DNA of 64,000 nt from Neiella litorisoli (GTDB lineage Bacteria > Pseudomonadota > Gammaproteobacteria > Enterobacterales > Neiellaceae): contig NZ_JACXAF010000005.1 of assembly GCF_014773395.1 (NCBI RefSeq), forward strand, positions 62,001 to 126,000. The letters are read 5' to 3'. Position numbers and translations under genes: made by a program. The stretch's first letter is position 1, and every line of letters begins with the position of its first letter. The notes under the pieces are model-generated. The model made no database searches. It worked only from the letters and a program-made list of their open reading frames with translations, and was not told the DNA's origin. Positions 7,662 through 15,709 of the stretch are shown piece by piece.

Positions 7662-10109
7662 ATGCAACTCATGAGAGCCGGTAGCCATGTGCTATTGCTG
7701 TGTTCATCGCTAGTTTTACTGAGCTGTCAAAAAGCAGACGAGTCGGCACCTGTCGACCATTCGGGCAGCCTCCCTGAAAGCGCCTCAGAGAGGCAAAAAA
7801 TCACTGAAAAGCAAGGCTCGCAAGTGCTAGCGCGTTTGTTTGATTTTGAGCAACAGGTGATCCCCGAATCCTTTCAACTCCACAATGCGACAACCAGTTT
7901 TGTATCCAACGAGGGTATGGTGACCTCGGGCGAGTATGGTCTTCGGGTGCAGTTCTCGTCGAAAACTGATGAGCATAATGCAGTTGCCATCGTGCCAGAG
8001 CAGCCATTTGACTGGAGTGAATATCAGGATTTCAGTCTGGTGTTTGATATCGCCAACCAGGGTGATTATTCAACCTTTTTGTTTGTCAGCATTGAAGATA
8101 GTCAGGGCCAGTCGTATACCCGCGCCATCAATATTCCGGTTGGCGGCAGCCAGTCGTATTACAGCAAAATGGATGGTCACGATATTGGTTCTGCCAGTAA
8201 CAACGAAGATCAATCCATTGAACTCAATTTAAGCTCTGGCCTGCGCTCCAACCCTGAGACTTGGCAAAGCGACGATACTCAAATGGTATGGATGTGGGGC
8301 ACCAAGAATCTCGATTTAGCGGGCATTCGCCGCATTGTACTGCGCACCGAATACAACCTCCACGATACAGAAATCACCCTCGATAACATTCGCTTAGAAG
8401 CGAACCCTCCGATGGATACTGATTTCCTAGTTGGCATTGTCGATAAGTTTGGTCAAAACCCCAACGCTGAGTTTGCCGAGAAAGTGCATTCGGAAGCTGA
8501 GTTAATAGCCAAAAAGGATGCTGAACTTCTAGCCCTAAATAATGGCGCTCTGATGGCTGAACGCTCCAAATTCAGCGGTTGGAAAGCCGGCCCGAAGTTG
8601 CAGGCAACAGGGTATTTCCGGACTGAAAAAGTCGATGGTAAATGGTGGTTGGTTGACCCTGAAGGTTACCTCTATTTGGCGACCGGCGTTGACATTATTC
8701 GTTTGGCCAATTCCACCACCATGACAGGTTACGGTTTCGATGAGAAGACGCTGCAAAGCCGCGATAGCGAAGATGTCACGCCAGAAGATTCGCAAGGGCT
8801 GAACCCGGTTAATCAAGCGGCGCAGAAAACCCGTACTCTAATGTCGCCAACTCGCGCCAACATGTTTGAATGGCTGCCTGCGAGTTACGATGAGCCGCTT
8901 GGCAATCACTTCGGCTATCGCAAGGATGTCCATTCCGGGCCCATCAAAAGCGGCGAAGTTTATAGCTTCTATAGTGCCAACCTAGAGCGTAAGTACGGCG
9001 AAAGCTCACCGAACTCATTCCTGCAGGATTGGAAACAAGTCACCATTGATCGGATGCTGAACTGGGGCTTTACCTCACTCGGCAACTGGACCGATCCGAT
9101 GTTTTATGACACCACTAAAGTGCCGTACTTTGCCAATGGCTGGATTATCGGCGACTTTAAAACCGTGTCCAGCGGCTCTGATTTTTGGCGTCCGCTGCCT
9201 GATGTATTTGACCCAGAATTTGCCCGCCGAGCCGATGTTACCCTAAAGACCATTGCCGATGAAACTCAAGGTTCGCCTTGGTGTGTCGGCGTCTTCATTG
9301 ATAACGAAAAAAGTTGGGGGCGGGCGAACTCACGTCAGACCGAGCTAGGGATCGTGATCAACACCTTGACTCGATCTGGTGCTGAGGTGCCAACCAAAGC
9401 TGAGTTTACTCGGGTCATGAAAGCCAAATACGCAGATATCGATAAACTCAACGCCGTTTGGGCAACCGACTTTGATTCATGGCAAGCGTTTGACCAAGGC
9501 GATTTTGACAGCCAATTGTCTGCTGAACGCGAAGCAGATTACAGTTTGTTGCTGACCACTTATGCCGAGCAGTATTTCCGCATTGTTCGCGCTGCGCTGA
9601 AACAGCACCTGCCTAATCACATGTACTTTGGTGTTCGTTTTGCTGATTGGGGCATGCCAAAAGAAGTGGTTGCAGCGTCAGCTAAATATTCTGATGTGGT
9701 GAGTTTTAACAACTACAAGCAAGGTGTGACTGAGGGCAAATGGTCATTTTTACCAGCGCTCGACAAACCCATCATGATCGGAGAGTTCCACTTTGGCGCA
9801 GTAGATTCTGGTTACTACCACCCAGGCCTTGTTTACGCCGCGAATCAAACTGACCGAGCACGCATGTACCAAGACTATATGAACTCGGTATTCGACAACG
9901 ACTACTTTGTTGGCGCTCATTGGTTCCAATACATGGACTCGCCGCTGACCGGCCGTGCGTACGATGGTGAAAACTACAACGTCGGTTTTGTCACCGTTGC
10001 TGATGTGCCCTATGAAGCCATGATCAAAGCTGCCAAAGCACTTCACGGCGATATGTATCAGCGCCGCTATCACCGCCGCAATAACCGCCCCGCGCAATTG
10101 AAAAAATAA
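7662..10109 (+). CDS. GH50 beta-agarase, lipoprotein
   Basis: This 815-residue enzyme has a lipoprotein signal (LVLLSC, Cys near residue 20), a carbohydrate-binding-like beta-sandwich at about residues 60-245, then the GH50 TIM barrel. Family marks are GYFRTEKVDGKWWLVDPEG, the acid/base Glu549 in FIDNEKSWG, the nucleophile Glu708 in MIGEFHFGA, and the end motif GAHWFQYMDSPLTGRAYDGE. GH50 enzymes cleave beta-1,4 bonds of agarose or neoagaro-oligosaccharides, typically releasing neoagarobiose. Two domains and length agree with exo-acting members such as Aga50D. Lipid anchoring suggests action at the outer membrane. It heads a cluster with the PhoD-like and GH3 genes, separated by only 8 and 15 bases. 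Confidence 0.93.
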   Translation: MQLMRAGSHVLLLCSSLVLLSCQKADESAPVDHSGSLPESASERQKITEKQGSQVLARLFDFEQQVIPESFQLHNATTSFVSNEGMVTSGEYGLRVQFSSKTDEHNAVAIVPEQPFDWSEYQDFSLVFDIANQGDYSTFLFVSIEDSQGQSYTRAINIPVGGSQSYYSKMDGHDIGSASNNEDQSIELNLSSGLRSNPETWQSDDTQMVWMWGTKNLDLAGIRRIVLRTEYNLHDTEITLDNIRLEANPPMDTDFLVGIVDKFGQNPNAEFAEKVHSEAELIAKKDAELLALNNGALMAERSKFSGWKAGPKLQATGYFRTEKVDGKWWLVDPEGYLYLATGVDIIRLANSTTMTGYGFDEKTLQSRDSEDVTPEDSQGLNPVNQAAQKTRTLMSPTRANMFEWLPASYDEPLGNHFGYRKDVHSGPIKSGEVYSFYSANLERKYGESSPNSFLQDWKQVTIDRMLNWGFTSLGNWTDPMFYDTTKVPYFANGWIIGDFKTVSSGSDFWRPLPDVFDPEFARRADVTLKTIADETQGSPWCVGVFIDNEKSWGRANSRQTELGIVINTLTRSGAEVPTKAEFTRVMKAKYADIDKLNAVWATDFDSWQAFDQGDFDSQLSAEREADYSLLLTTYAEQYFRIVRAALKQHLPNHMYFGVRFADWGMPKEVVAASAKYSDVVSFNNYKQGVTEGKWSFLPALDKPIMIGEFHFGAVDSGYYHPGLVYAANQTDRARMYQDYMNSVFDNDYFVGAHWFQYMDSPLTGRAYDGENYNVGFVTVADVPYEAMIKAAKALHGDMYQRRYHRRNNRPAQLKK

Positions 10110-10117
10110 GGATTCCC

Positions 10118-12520
10118 ATGACAAAGCAATTTTCCCGTCGAGACGCATTGAAAATTCTGGCCGCTGGGGTGGCGACAACAACCGCTGGCTGTATCAGTCG
10201 CAGCGGAGCCCTTAACAACAATGCCTTTAACAAGGGCGCCGTTAGCAAAGACACAACGGATCGTGCGCCACTGACTCGAACCGTGGTCGATGGTTGGCGT
10301 CAGCGCCATAATCGAGTGTGGTTGGGGGGCGAGTACTGGGCCAATCCAATGGAAGATTGGCGCTTGATTGACGGCGGTGCGGAGTGCATCGACAACGGTG
10401 GCAACCGCTCAGTTCATTTGTTGACTCACCAGCTGGTTGATCCAAAACAGCGCTTCACCATTACCACTCGTCTGCAGCAGCTTGATGTTGGTAGTAATGA
10501 CGGTGGCGCTAGCATCCGCATCGGTGTCCGTAGCGAACTCAACGAATACCGCAGCAACGTCTTTGCTCAAAATGGTGTTGATGCTGGTGTAGTGGGCGAC
10601 GAATTAGTGATCGGCAATAAGCGCGGCAAGCTCAACCAAGCGATCGCCGATCAAGCCATTGAGTTAACCCTAACTGGCACGCCACAGGTTGGTAGCTCAG
10701 CGCTTAAGTTGCAAGTTCGTTTAGTTAGCAGCAATGAGTTGATTGGCGAGTTAGAACATTTACTGGCCGCGGAAGATATTGTGGGTAATGTTGCGGTGGT
10801 GAGCAATTTCACCATTCCTGTGGTTGAGTATGGAGATGATGCCAAGACCTCAGAAGGGCGCTATCGCTTTAGTGATTGGCATTTGTCTGGTGCGGCATTC
10901 AATAACAAACCAGAGCAAAAATTTGGTCCAATTCTCTGGACCATGTATACCCTGAGCGACTCGCGCTCAGAGCAGGGCTTTGTCATGAGCCTTAGCGCCT
11001 TGACCGGTCCGATGGGTGAACAAGACAATCACCAAGTTGAATTGCAAGTTCAACAGGATGGAAAGTGGCAATCGGTTGGCACTGCAACGCTCGATCCAGA
11101 TGCTTGGACCGCGACGTTCCGCATCAATAATTGGAATGAAAAGCAACAAACGCCATACCGAGTGATTTATCGCGAGCAGCTTGTTGATGGCTCTGAGTTA
11201 CCCGATATTTATGAAGGCGTGATCAAGGCTAATCCTGTCGGTCGCCCCCTCAGAATGGCCGGTCTGACTTGCCAAAATGACTACGCTTTTCCATATGAGC
11301 CAGTCGCTAACAACGTCGTCAAGATGGACCCAGATCTGGTGTTCTTCTCTGGCGACCAACTCTATGAATCCCATGGCGGCTTTGGTGTGGTTCGGGCTCC
11401 AGCTGCCCCTGCCATTCTTAACTACTTGCGTAAGTTCTATCAGTTTGGCTGGGCCTTTGGCGACGCCATGCGCAACCAGCCAACTGTATGTTTGCCAGAT
11501 GATCACGATGTCTTGCAAGGCAACTTGTGGGGCGAGGGCGGCTCGCCAATGCCTGAACGTGCCATTGCCGAGGATACGGTGGATAAAACCGGCGGTTACA
11601 TTGAGCCGGTGCGTATGGTGAATGCGGTGCATCGAACCCATACTGCGCACCACATGCAGCCGCATGATCCGACGCCAGCTAAACGTGGCATGAGCGTTTA
11701 CTATGGTGAAATGATTTACGGCGATGTCAGCTTTGCCATTGTTGCCGATCGACAATGGAAAAGCGGTCCGGAGCATCTGGATATTATCGTCGGTACTTCG
11801 GGCAACGATGAAGAGCCAAACCACTTTAACCCGGCATTTGACGATCCGTCGCTGTCGTTACTTGGCGAACGCCAAGAGCAGTTTTTACAGCAGTGGAGCG
11901 AGGATTGGCGCGGCCATAAGATGAAAGTGCTACTTAGCCAAACCATCTTTGCCAGCCTAGCAACGCACCAATGGAAAGCCGATTACTACCTCAAGTACGA
12001 TTTCGATAGTAATGGCTGGCCAGCATCGGCGCGCAATCGGGCCATTGAAGCGATCAAAGCATCAAAAGCACTGCATTTATGTGGCGATACCCACTTGCCG
12101 AGTCTGTCGCAGTATGGCGTCAACCAGCAGCGCGATAGTAATTGGGCGTTCTGTACACCGGCTATTGCCGTGGGGTGGCAGCGTTGGTGGTTGCCCGATA
12201 GTGTTGGCCTCAACAATCGAAATCGGCCGCAACATGGTTTAGCCAACACCGGTGAGTACCTCGACAGTTTTGGCAACAAAAACTACGTCTATGCCGTGGG
12301 TAACCCTGTGGTGAGCGAAGCGCGCAATCGTTATGTTCGAGCCCACGAACGCAGCAGTGGTTTTGGTTTTGTGTCGATTGATACTGACGCTAAAACCTAC
12401 ACCCTCGAAGCCTATAAGTTCATGGTTGATGCCACTGATGGTAAAGCCAGCAATCAGTTCGATGGCTGGCCGGTGACTATTCATCAGCAAGAAAATACTG
12501 GCGCGAATAAGCTGAGCTAG
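10118..12520 (+). CDS. PhoD-like metallophosphatase, Tat-exported
   Basis: An 800-residue protein with a twin-arginine signal (SRRDALKIL) that ends in TTAGC, so it may be a Tat lipoprotein with Cys25. Residues about 60-265 form a beta-rich domain of laminin-G/concanavalin type. The C-terminal half carries PhoD metallophosphatase motifs: DLVFFSGDQLYE, LPDDHDV, and LCGDTHLPSL with metal-binding Asp and His residues. PhoD enzymes hydrolyse phosphodiesters and monoesters in the periplasm. Lying between an agarase and a GH3 glycosidase in one transcript, this one may act on a substituted algal glycan rather than serve phosphate supply. The substrate is unknown. Confidence 0.82.
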   Translation: MTKQFSRRDALKILAAGVATTTAGCISRSGALNNNAFNKGAVSKDTTDRAPLTRTVVDGWRQRHNRVWLGGEYWANPMEDWRLIDGGAECIDNGGNRSVHLLTHQLVDPKQRFTITTRLQQLDVGSNDGGASIRIGVRSELNEYRSNVFAQNGVDAGVVGDELVIGNKRGKLNQAIADQAIELTLTGTPQVGSSALKLQVRLVSSNELIGELEHLLAAEDIVGNVAVVSNFTIPVVEYGDDAKTSEGRYRFSDWHLSGAAFNNKPEQKFGPILWTMYTLSDSRSEQGFVMSLSALTGPMGEQDNHQVELQVQQDGKWQSVGTATLDPDAWTATFRINNWNEKQQTPYRVIYREQLVDGSELPDIYEGVIKANPVGRPLRMAGLTCQNDYAFPYEPVANNVVKMDPDLVFFSGDQLYESHGGFGVVRAPAAPAILNYLRKFYQFGWAFGDAMRNQPTVCLPDDHDVLQGNLWGEGGSPMPERAIAEDTVDKTGGYIEPVRMVNAVHRTHTAHHMQPHDPTPAKRGMSVYYGEMIYGDVSFAIVADRQWKSGPEHLDIIVGTSGNDEEPNHFNPAFDDPSLSLLGERQEQFLQQWSEDWRGHKMKVLLSQTIFASLATHQWKADYYLKYDFDSNGWPASARNRAIEAIKASKALHLCGDTHLPSLSQYGVNQQRDSNWAFCTPAIAVGWQRWWLPDSVGLNNRNRPQHGLANTGEYLDSFGNKNYVYAVGNPVVSEARNRYVRAHERSSGFGFVSIDTDAKTYTLEAYKFMVDATDGKASNQFDGWPVTIHQQENTGANKLS

Positions 12521-12535
12521 AGGGAGTTGTAACCG

Positions 12536-14749
12536 ATGAATTTTGTTTCAAGTTTTAAGCTGGTGGCTGTTGCATGTTCTGCGCTGATGGCTCTTGCATG
12601 TTTAACGCTGATGGCTCTCGCTAATCCCGTAGTCGCTCAAGAAGATGCTTGGCGTGACCAATCATTAAGCTTCGAACAGCGCAGCGCGGCGTTAATTGAT
12701 GCCATGACACTGGATGAAAAGATCAGCCAGTTATCGGACGAGAGCCCTGCCATTGAGCGTCTTGGAATCGTTAAGTACAACTGGTGGAATGAAGCCTTAC
12801 ATGGTGTTGCGAGAAACGGCAAAGCTACGGTGTTTCCGCAGATCATAGGCTTGGCTGCAACCTTTGATCCTGAGCTGTCGTTTCGGATGGCCGATGCCAT
12901 CTCCACCGAAGCGCGGGCCAAGTTCAACATCTCTCAGGCTATGGGGAACCGGGAAAAATACACCGGACTGACCTTCTGGAGTCCCAACGTGAACATCTTT
13001 CGTGATCCGCGTTGGGGAAGAGGGCAGGAGACCTTTGGCGAGTCGCCTTTATTGACGTCACTGATGGCCGATGCGTTTGTCCGCGGGATTCAAGGAGATG
13101 ACCCAAAGTATCTGAAAGCGACTGCCGCCGCTAAACACTTTGGTGTTCATTCTGGCCCAGAGGCGTTGCGTCACTCTTTTGATGCCAAGCCGACGGCAAA
13201 AGATTTGCACGAAACCTACTTGCCAGCCTTTGCTCATTTGGTCACTAAATCTAAGGTGGCAGGAGTCATGTGCGCTTATAACGCTGTCTATGGCGAGCCT
13301 GCTTGTAGCTCTGATCTATTACTCAACGAGCTACTCAAACAGCAGTGGCAGTTTGATGGTTATTTGGTGTCTGATTGTGGTGCGCTGTATGACATCCATC
13401 ATGGTCACAAAGCGGTTAAAACCCCTGAGCAGGCCGCTGCTGCTGCACTCAATGGTGGTGTCAGTTTGAACTGTGGTTTCACATACAACGCCGCGCTAAA
13501 ACAAGCTGTTGAGCAAGGCTTGGTATCAGAAAACACCATTGACGAGCGGTTGCAGGAGCTGTATCGCCTGCGATTTAAGCTGGGCTTGTTCGATACGGCA
13601 GAATCAAACCCGTATAACCAAATCCCAGCTGATGTGATTAACTCGCCGGAACACGTGGCTTTGGCTAAAGAAGTGGCGGCTAAGTCCATCGTGTTGCTGA
13701 AAAACAACAATCATGTTTTACCGCTCGCCAAAGATATCAAGGTGCCTTATGTCACGGGTCCATTTGCGGCCTCCAGCGATGTGTTGATGGCCAATTACTA
13801 CGGTATCTCCGGCAACATGGTGACTATTTTAGAAGGCATCGCCAACAAGGTGTCCATGGGCTCTGCATTGAACTATCGGATGGGAGCTCTGCCGTTTAAT
13901 GACAATAAGAACCCGAAAAACTGGGCGCCTTTCGTGGCCAAAACCGCCGATGCAGTCATTGCTGTCGTTGGCATCTCTGCCGATATGGAAGGTGAAGAAG
14001 TCGATGCCATTGCTTCTGCCCACAAAGGTGATCGGATTGATTTGCAGTTACCGCAAAACCAAATCAACTACGTCAAGCAGCTGGCTGAAAACAAAAAGGG
14101 GCCGTTGGTGCTGGTGGTGGCCAGTGGCAGCCCTGTCGCGTTGGGCGAGCTGTACGATTTAGCCGATGCCATTGTCCAAGTTTGGTATCCCGGCGAGCAA
14201 GGTGGTAATGCGGTGGCGGATGTGTTGTTTGGTGATGCTAATCCGTCGGGACATCTGCCGCTGACATTTCCGAAGTCGGTGGCTCAGTTGCCTCCATACG
14301 ATGATTACCGGATGCAAGGCCGCACCTACAAATTCATGACCAAGGAGCCGCTGTTCCCATTTGGCTTTGGTTTGTCGTATTCCGCGTTTGAATACCGCAA
14401 TTTGGCCATTGAACAAGATGATAGTGCTTACCGAGTAAGTTTCGAGTTGCGAAATAGTAGTCAGCGAGATGGTAGTGATGTTGCTCAGCTGTACTTAGCG
14501 CCAGTTGAGCCGAAAGCGCAGGAAGCCTTGTTTGAATTGAAAGCCTTTAAGCGCCTCGATGTTGCTGCTGGGCAACGGGTTCAGCATGAGTTTGTGATTG
14601 CCAAATCAGCACTGACGCGAGTCGATGACAACGGCAAATCAGTGCCATTGCAGGGCAAGTATCAGTTGTTTGTTGCCAATGCGCTGCCGTCTGAGCGCAG
14701 TGCTAAACTCGGCGCCGCGGCGCCATTAACTCAGCTGATTGAGTTTTAA
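12536..14749 (+). CDS. GH3 beta-glycosidase, exported
   Basis: A 737-residue GH3 enzyme with a signal peptide ending near NPVVAQ. The N-terminal barrel has KYNWWNEALHGVARNG, WSPNVNIFRDPRWGRGQETF and AAAKHFGVHSG, and the nucleophile is Asp280 in LVSDCGAL. The alpha/beta sandwich follows (KNNNHVLPLAKD), then a fibronectin-III-like C-terminal domain (FPFGFGLSYSAF). This pattern is that of beta-xylosidase/beta-glucosidase GH3 members. In this cluster its likely substrate is an oligosaccharide from red-algal galactans or associated xylan, but specificity cannot be read from sequence. The signal peptide contains a 24-base tandem duplication. Confidence 0.93.
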   Translation: MNFVSSFKLVAVACSALMALACLTLMALANPVVAQEDAWRDQSLSFEQRSAALIDAMTLDEKISQLSDESPAIERLGIVKYNWWNEALHGVARNGKATVFPQIIGLAATFDPELSFRMADAISTEARAKFNISQAMGNREKYTGLTFWSPNVNIFRDPRWGRGQETFGESPLLTSLMADAFVRGIQGDDPKYLKATAAAKHFGVHSGPEALRHSFDAKPTAKDLHETYLPAFAHLVTKSKVAGVMCAYNAVYGEPACSSDLLLNELLKQQWQFDGYLVSDCGALYDIHHGHKAVKTPEQAAAAALNGGVSLNCGFTYNAALKQAVEQGLVSENTIDERLQELYRLRFKLGLFDTAESNPYNQIPADVINSPEHVALAKEVAAKSIVLLKNNNHVLPLAKDIKVPYVTGPFAASSDVLMANYYGISGNMVTILEGIANKVSMGSALNYRMGALPFNDNKNPKNWAPFVAKTADAVIAVVGISADMEGEEVDAIASAHKGDRIDLQLPQNQINYVKQLAENKKGPLVLVVASGSPVALGELYDLADAIVQVWYPGEQGGNAVADVLFGDANPSGHLPLTFPKSVAQLPPYDDYRMQGRTYKFMTKEPLFPFGFGLSYSAFEYRNLAIEQDDSAYRVSFELRNSSQRDGSDVAQLYLAPVEPKAQEALFELKAFKRLDVAAGQRVQHEFVIAKSALTRVDDNGKSVPLQGKYQLFVANALPSERSAKLGAAAPLTQLIEF

Positions 14750-14763
14750 CCCTTGTTGTTTCT

Positions 14764-14793
14764 AAGCTGGCGGCGTTTGTGCTCCGTCAGCTT
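14764..14793 (+). terminator. Hairpin after the GH3 gene
   Basis: AAGCTGGCGG pairs with CCGTCAGCTT (ten pairs, one G-U) just after the GH3 stop. It lacks a good T run, so it may be a weak terminator or an mRNA-stabilising hairpin. Confidence 0.4.
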
Positions 14794-14985
14794 GGTGGGA
14801 ACTCAAACTGCCCTAGCGCAGTATTGGTTATTCAATAAATTGATGCCTAAAAATCTATTCTTATCGAAATTATCAATTTTTTGTTGAAAGTATTTCTGTT
14901 GGTTGCTCAGTTGTTGTCGCGCTCATTCAGGACTAAATTTACCTGCATTCATCGCTCCGTCTGCCTGACAACTTGAGGAATTATC

Positions 14986-15642
14986 ATGACTCACCCAATT
15001 ATCCGAGATTTGAACGCCCGCTATACCGCCAAGAAGTACGATCCAAGTAAGCGTATCTCGGAAGAAGATATTAAGGTGATCAAAGAAGCATTACGGATGT
15101 CGGCTTCGTCGATTAACTCGCAGCCGTGGAAATTCATCGTGATTGAGTCTGATGCGGCAAAACAGCGTTTTCACGATACCTTTGCCAACATGCACCAGTT
15201 TAATCAGCCCCATGCTAAAGCGGCATCGCATACCATCTTGTTCGCTTATGATCCCAAGTTCACCAAGGAAAAATACGCCAAACGTGTCGATGCCGAAGTT
15301 GCCTCTGGTCATTTACCAAAAGAAATGTATGACCAAATGATGGGCGCTTATGCGTTCGCTGAAGCCAATACCGATGAAACAGGTTTTAATGGCAGTTGGA
15401 CCAAAGCTCAGGTCTACATTGCCTTAGGTAACTTGCTGCACGTGCTCGCGCGCTTGGGTATTGACTCAACGCCGATGGAAGGCGTTGACCCAGAGTTAAT
15501 CGGTAAGGAATTTAACCAAGAGCTCGATGGCCATGTGTGTGAAGTGGCATTGGCAATGGGCTATCACTTGGAGTCGGAAGACTATAACCACGGCTTGCCA
15601 AAGGCGCGTCTTGATTTAGACGATGTGGTGACAACACTGTAA
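14986..15642 (+). CDS. Oxygen-insensitive NAD(P)H nitroreductase, NfsB-like
   Basis: A 218-residue flavoprotein of the nitroreductase fold. FMN-contact motifs are visible: ARYTAKKYDPSKRI at the N-terminus, SSINSQPWKFIV (residues about 41-52), and the GMGYHLE-type C-terminal loop, here ALAMGYHLE. The length fits NfsB. It is expected to be a cytosolic FMN homodimer reducing nitroaromatics or quinones with NAD(P)H. It stands alone with its own upstream region, and a bidirectional terminator follows. Confidence 0.9.
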   Translation: MTHPIIRDLNARYTAKKYDPSKRISEEDIKVIKEALRMSASSINSQPWKFIVIESDAAKQRFHDTFANMHQFNQPHAKAASHTILFAYDPKFTKEKYAKRVDAEVASGHLPKEMYDQMMGAYAFAEANTDETGFNGSWTKAQVYIALGNLLHVLARLGIDSTPMEGVDPELIGKEFNQELDGHVCEVALAMGYHLESEDYNHGLPKARLDLDDVVTTL

Positions 15643-15660
15643 CGACAAGTTCTGCTAACA

Positions 15661-15686
15661 AAAAGGCCTCCAATTGGAGGCCTTTT
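15661..15686. terminator. Bidirectional terminator, nitroreductase / propeller lipoprotein
   Basis: AAAAGGCCTCC and GGAGGCCTTTT form a perfect stem with A and T runs on both sides. It serves the two convergent genes. Confidence 0.85.
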
Positions 15687-15709
15687 GCATATTTGTTGAG
15701 GGCAATAAC

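Noticed and set aside
11198-11824. 208-residue open frame antisense to the PhoD-like gene
   Set aside because: It is the reverse-complement frame of conserved metallophosphatase sequence. No ribosome site or known motif is seen.
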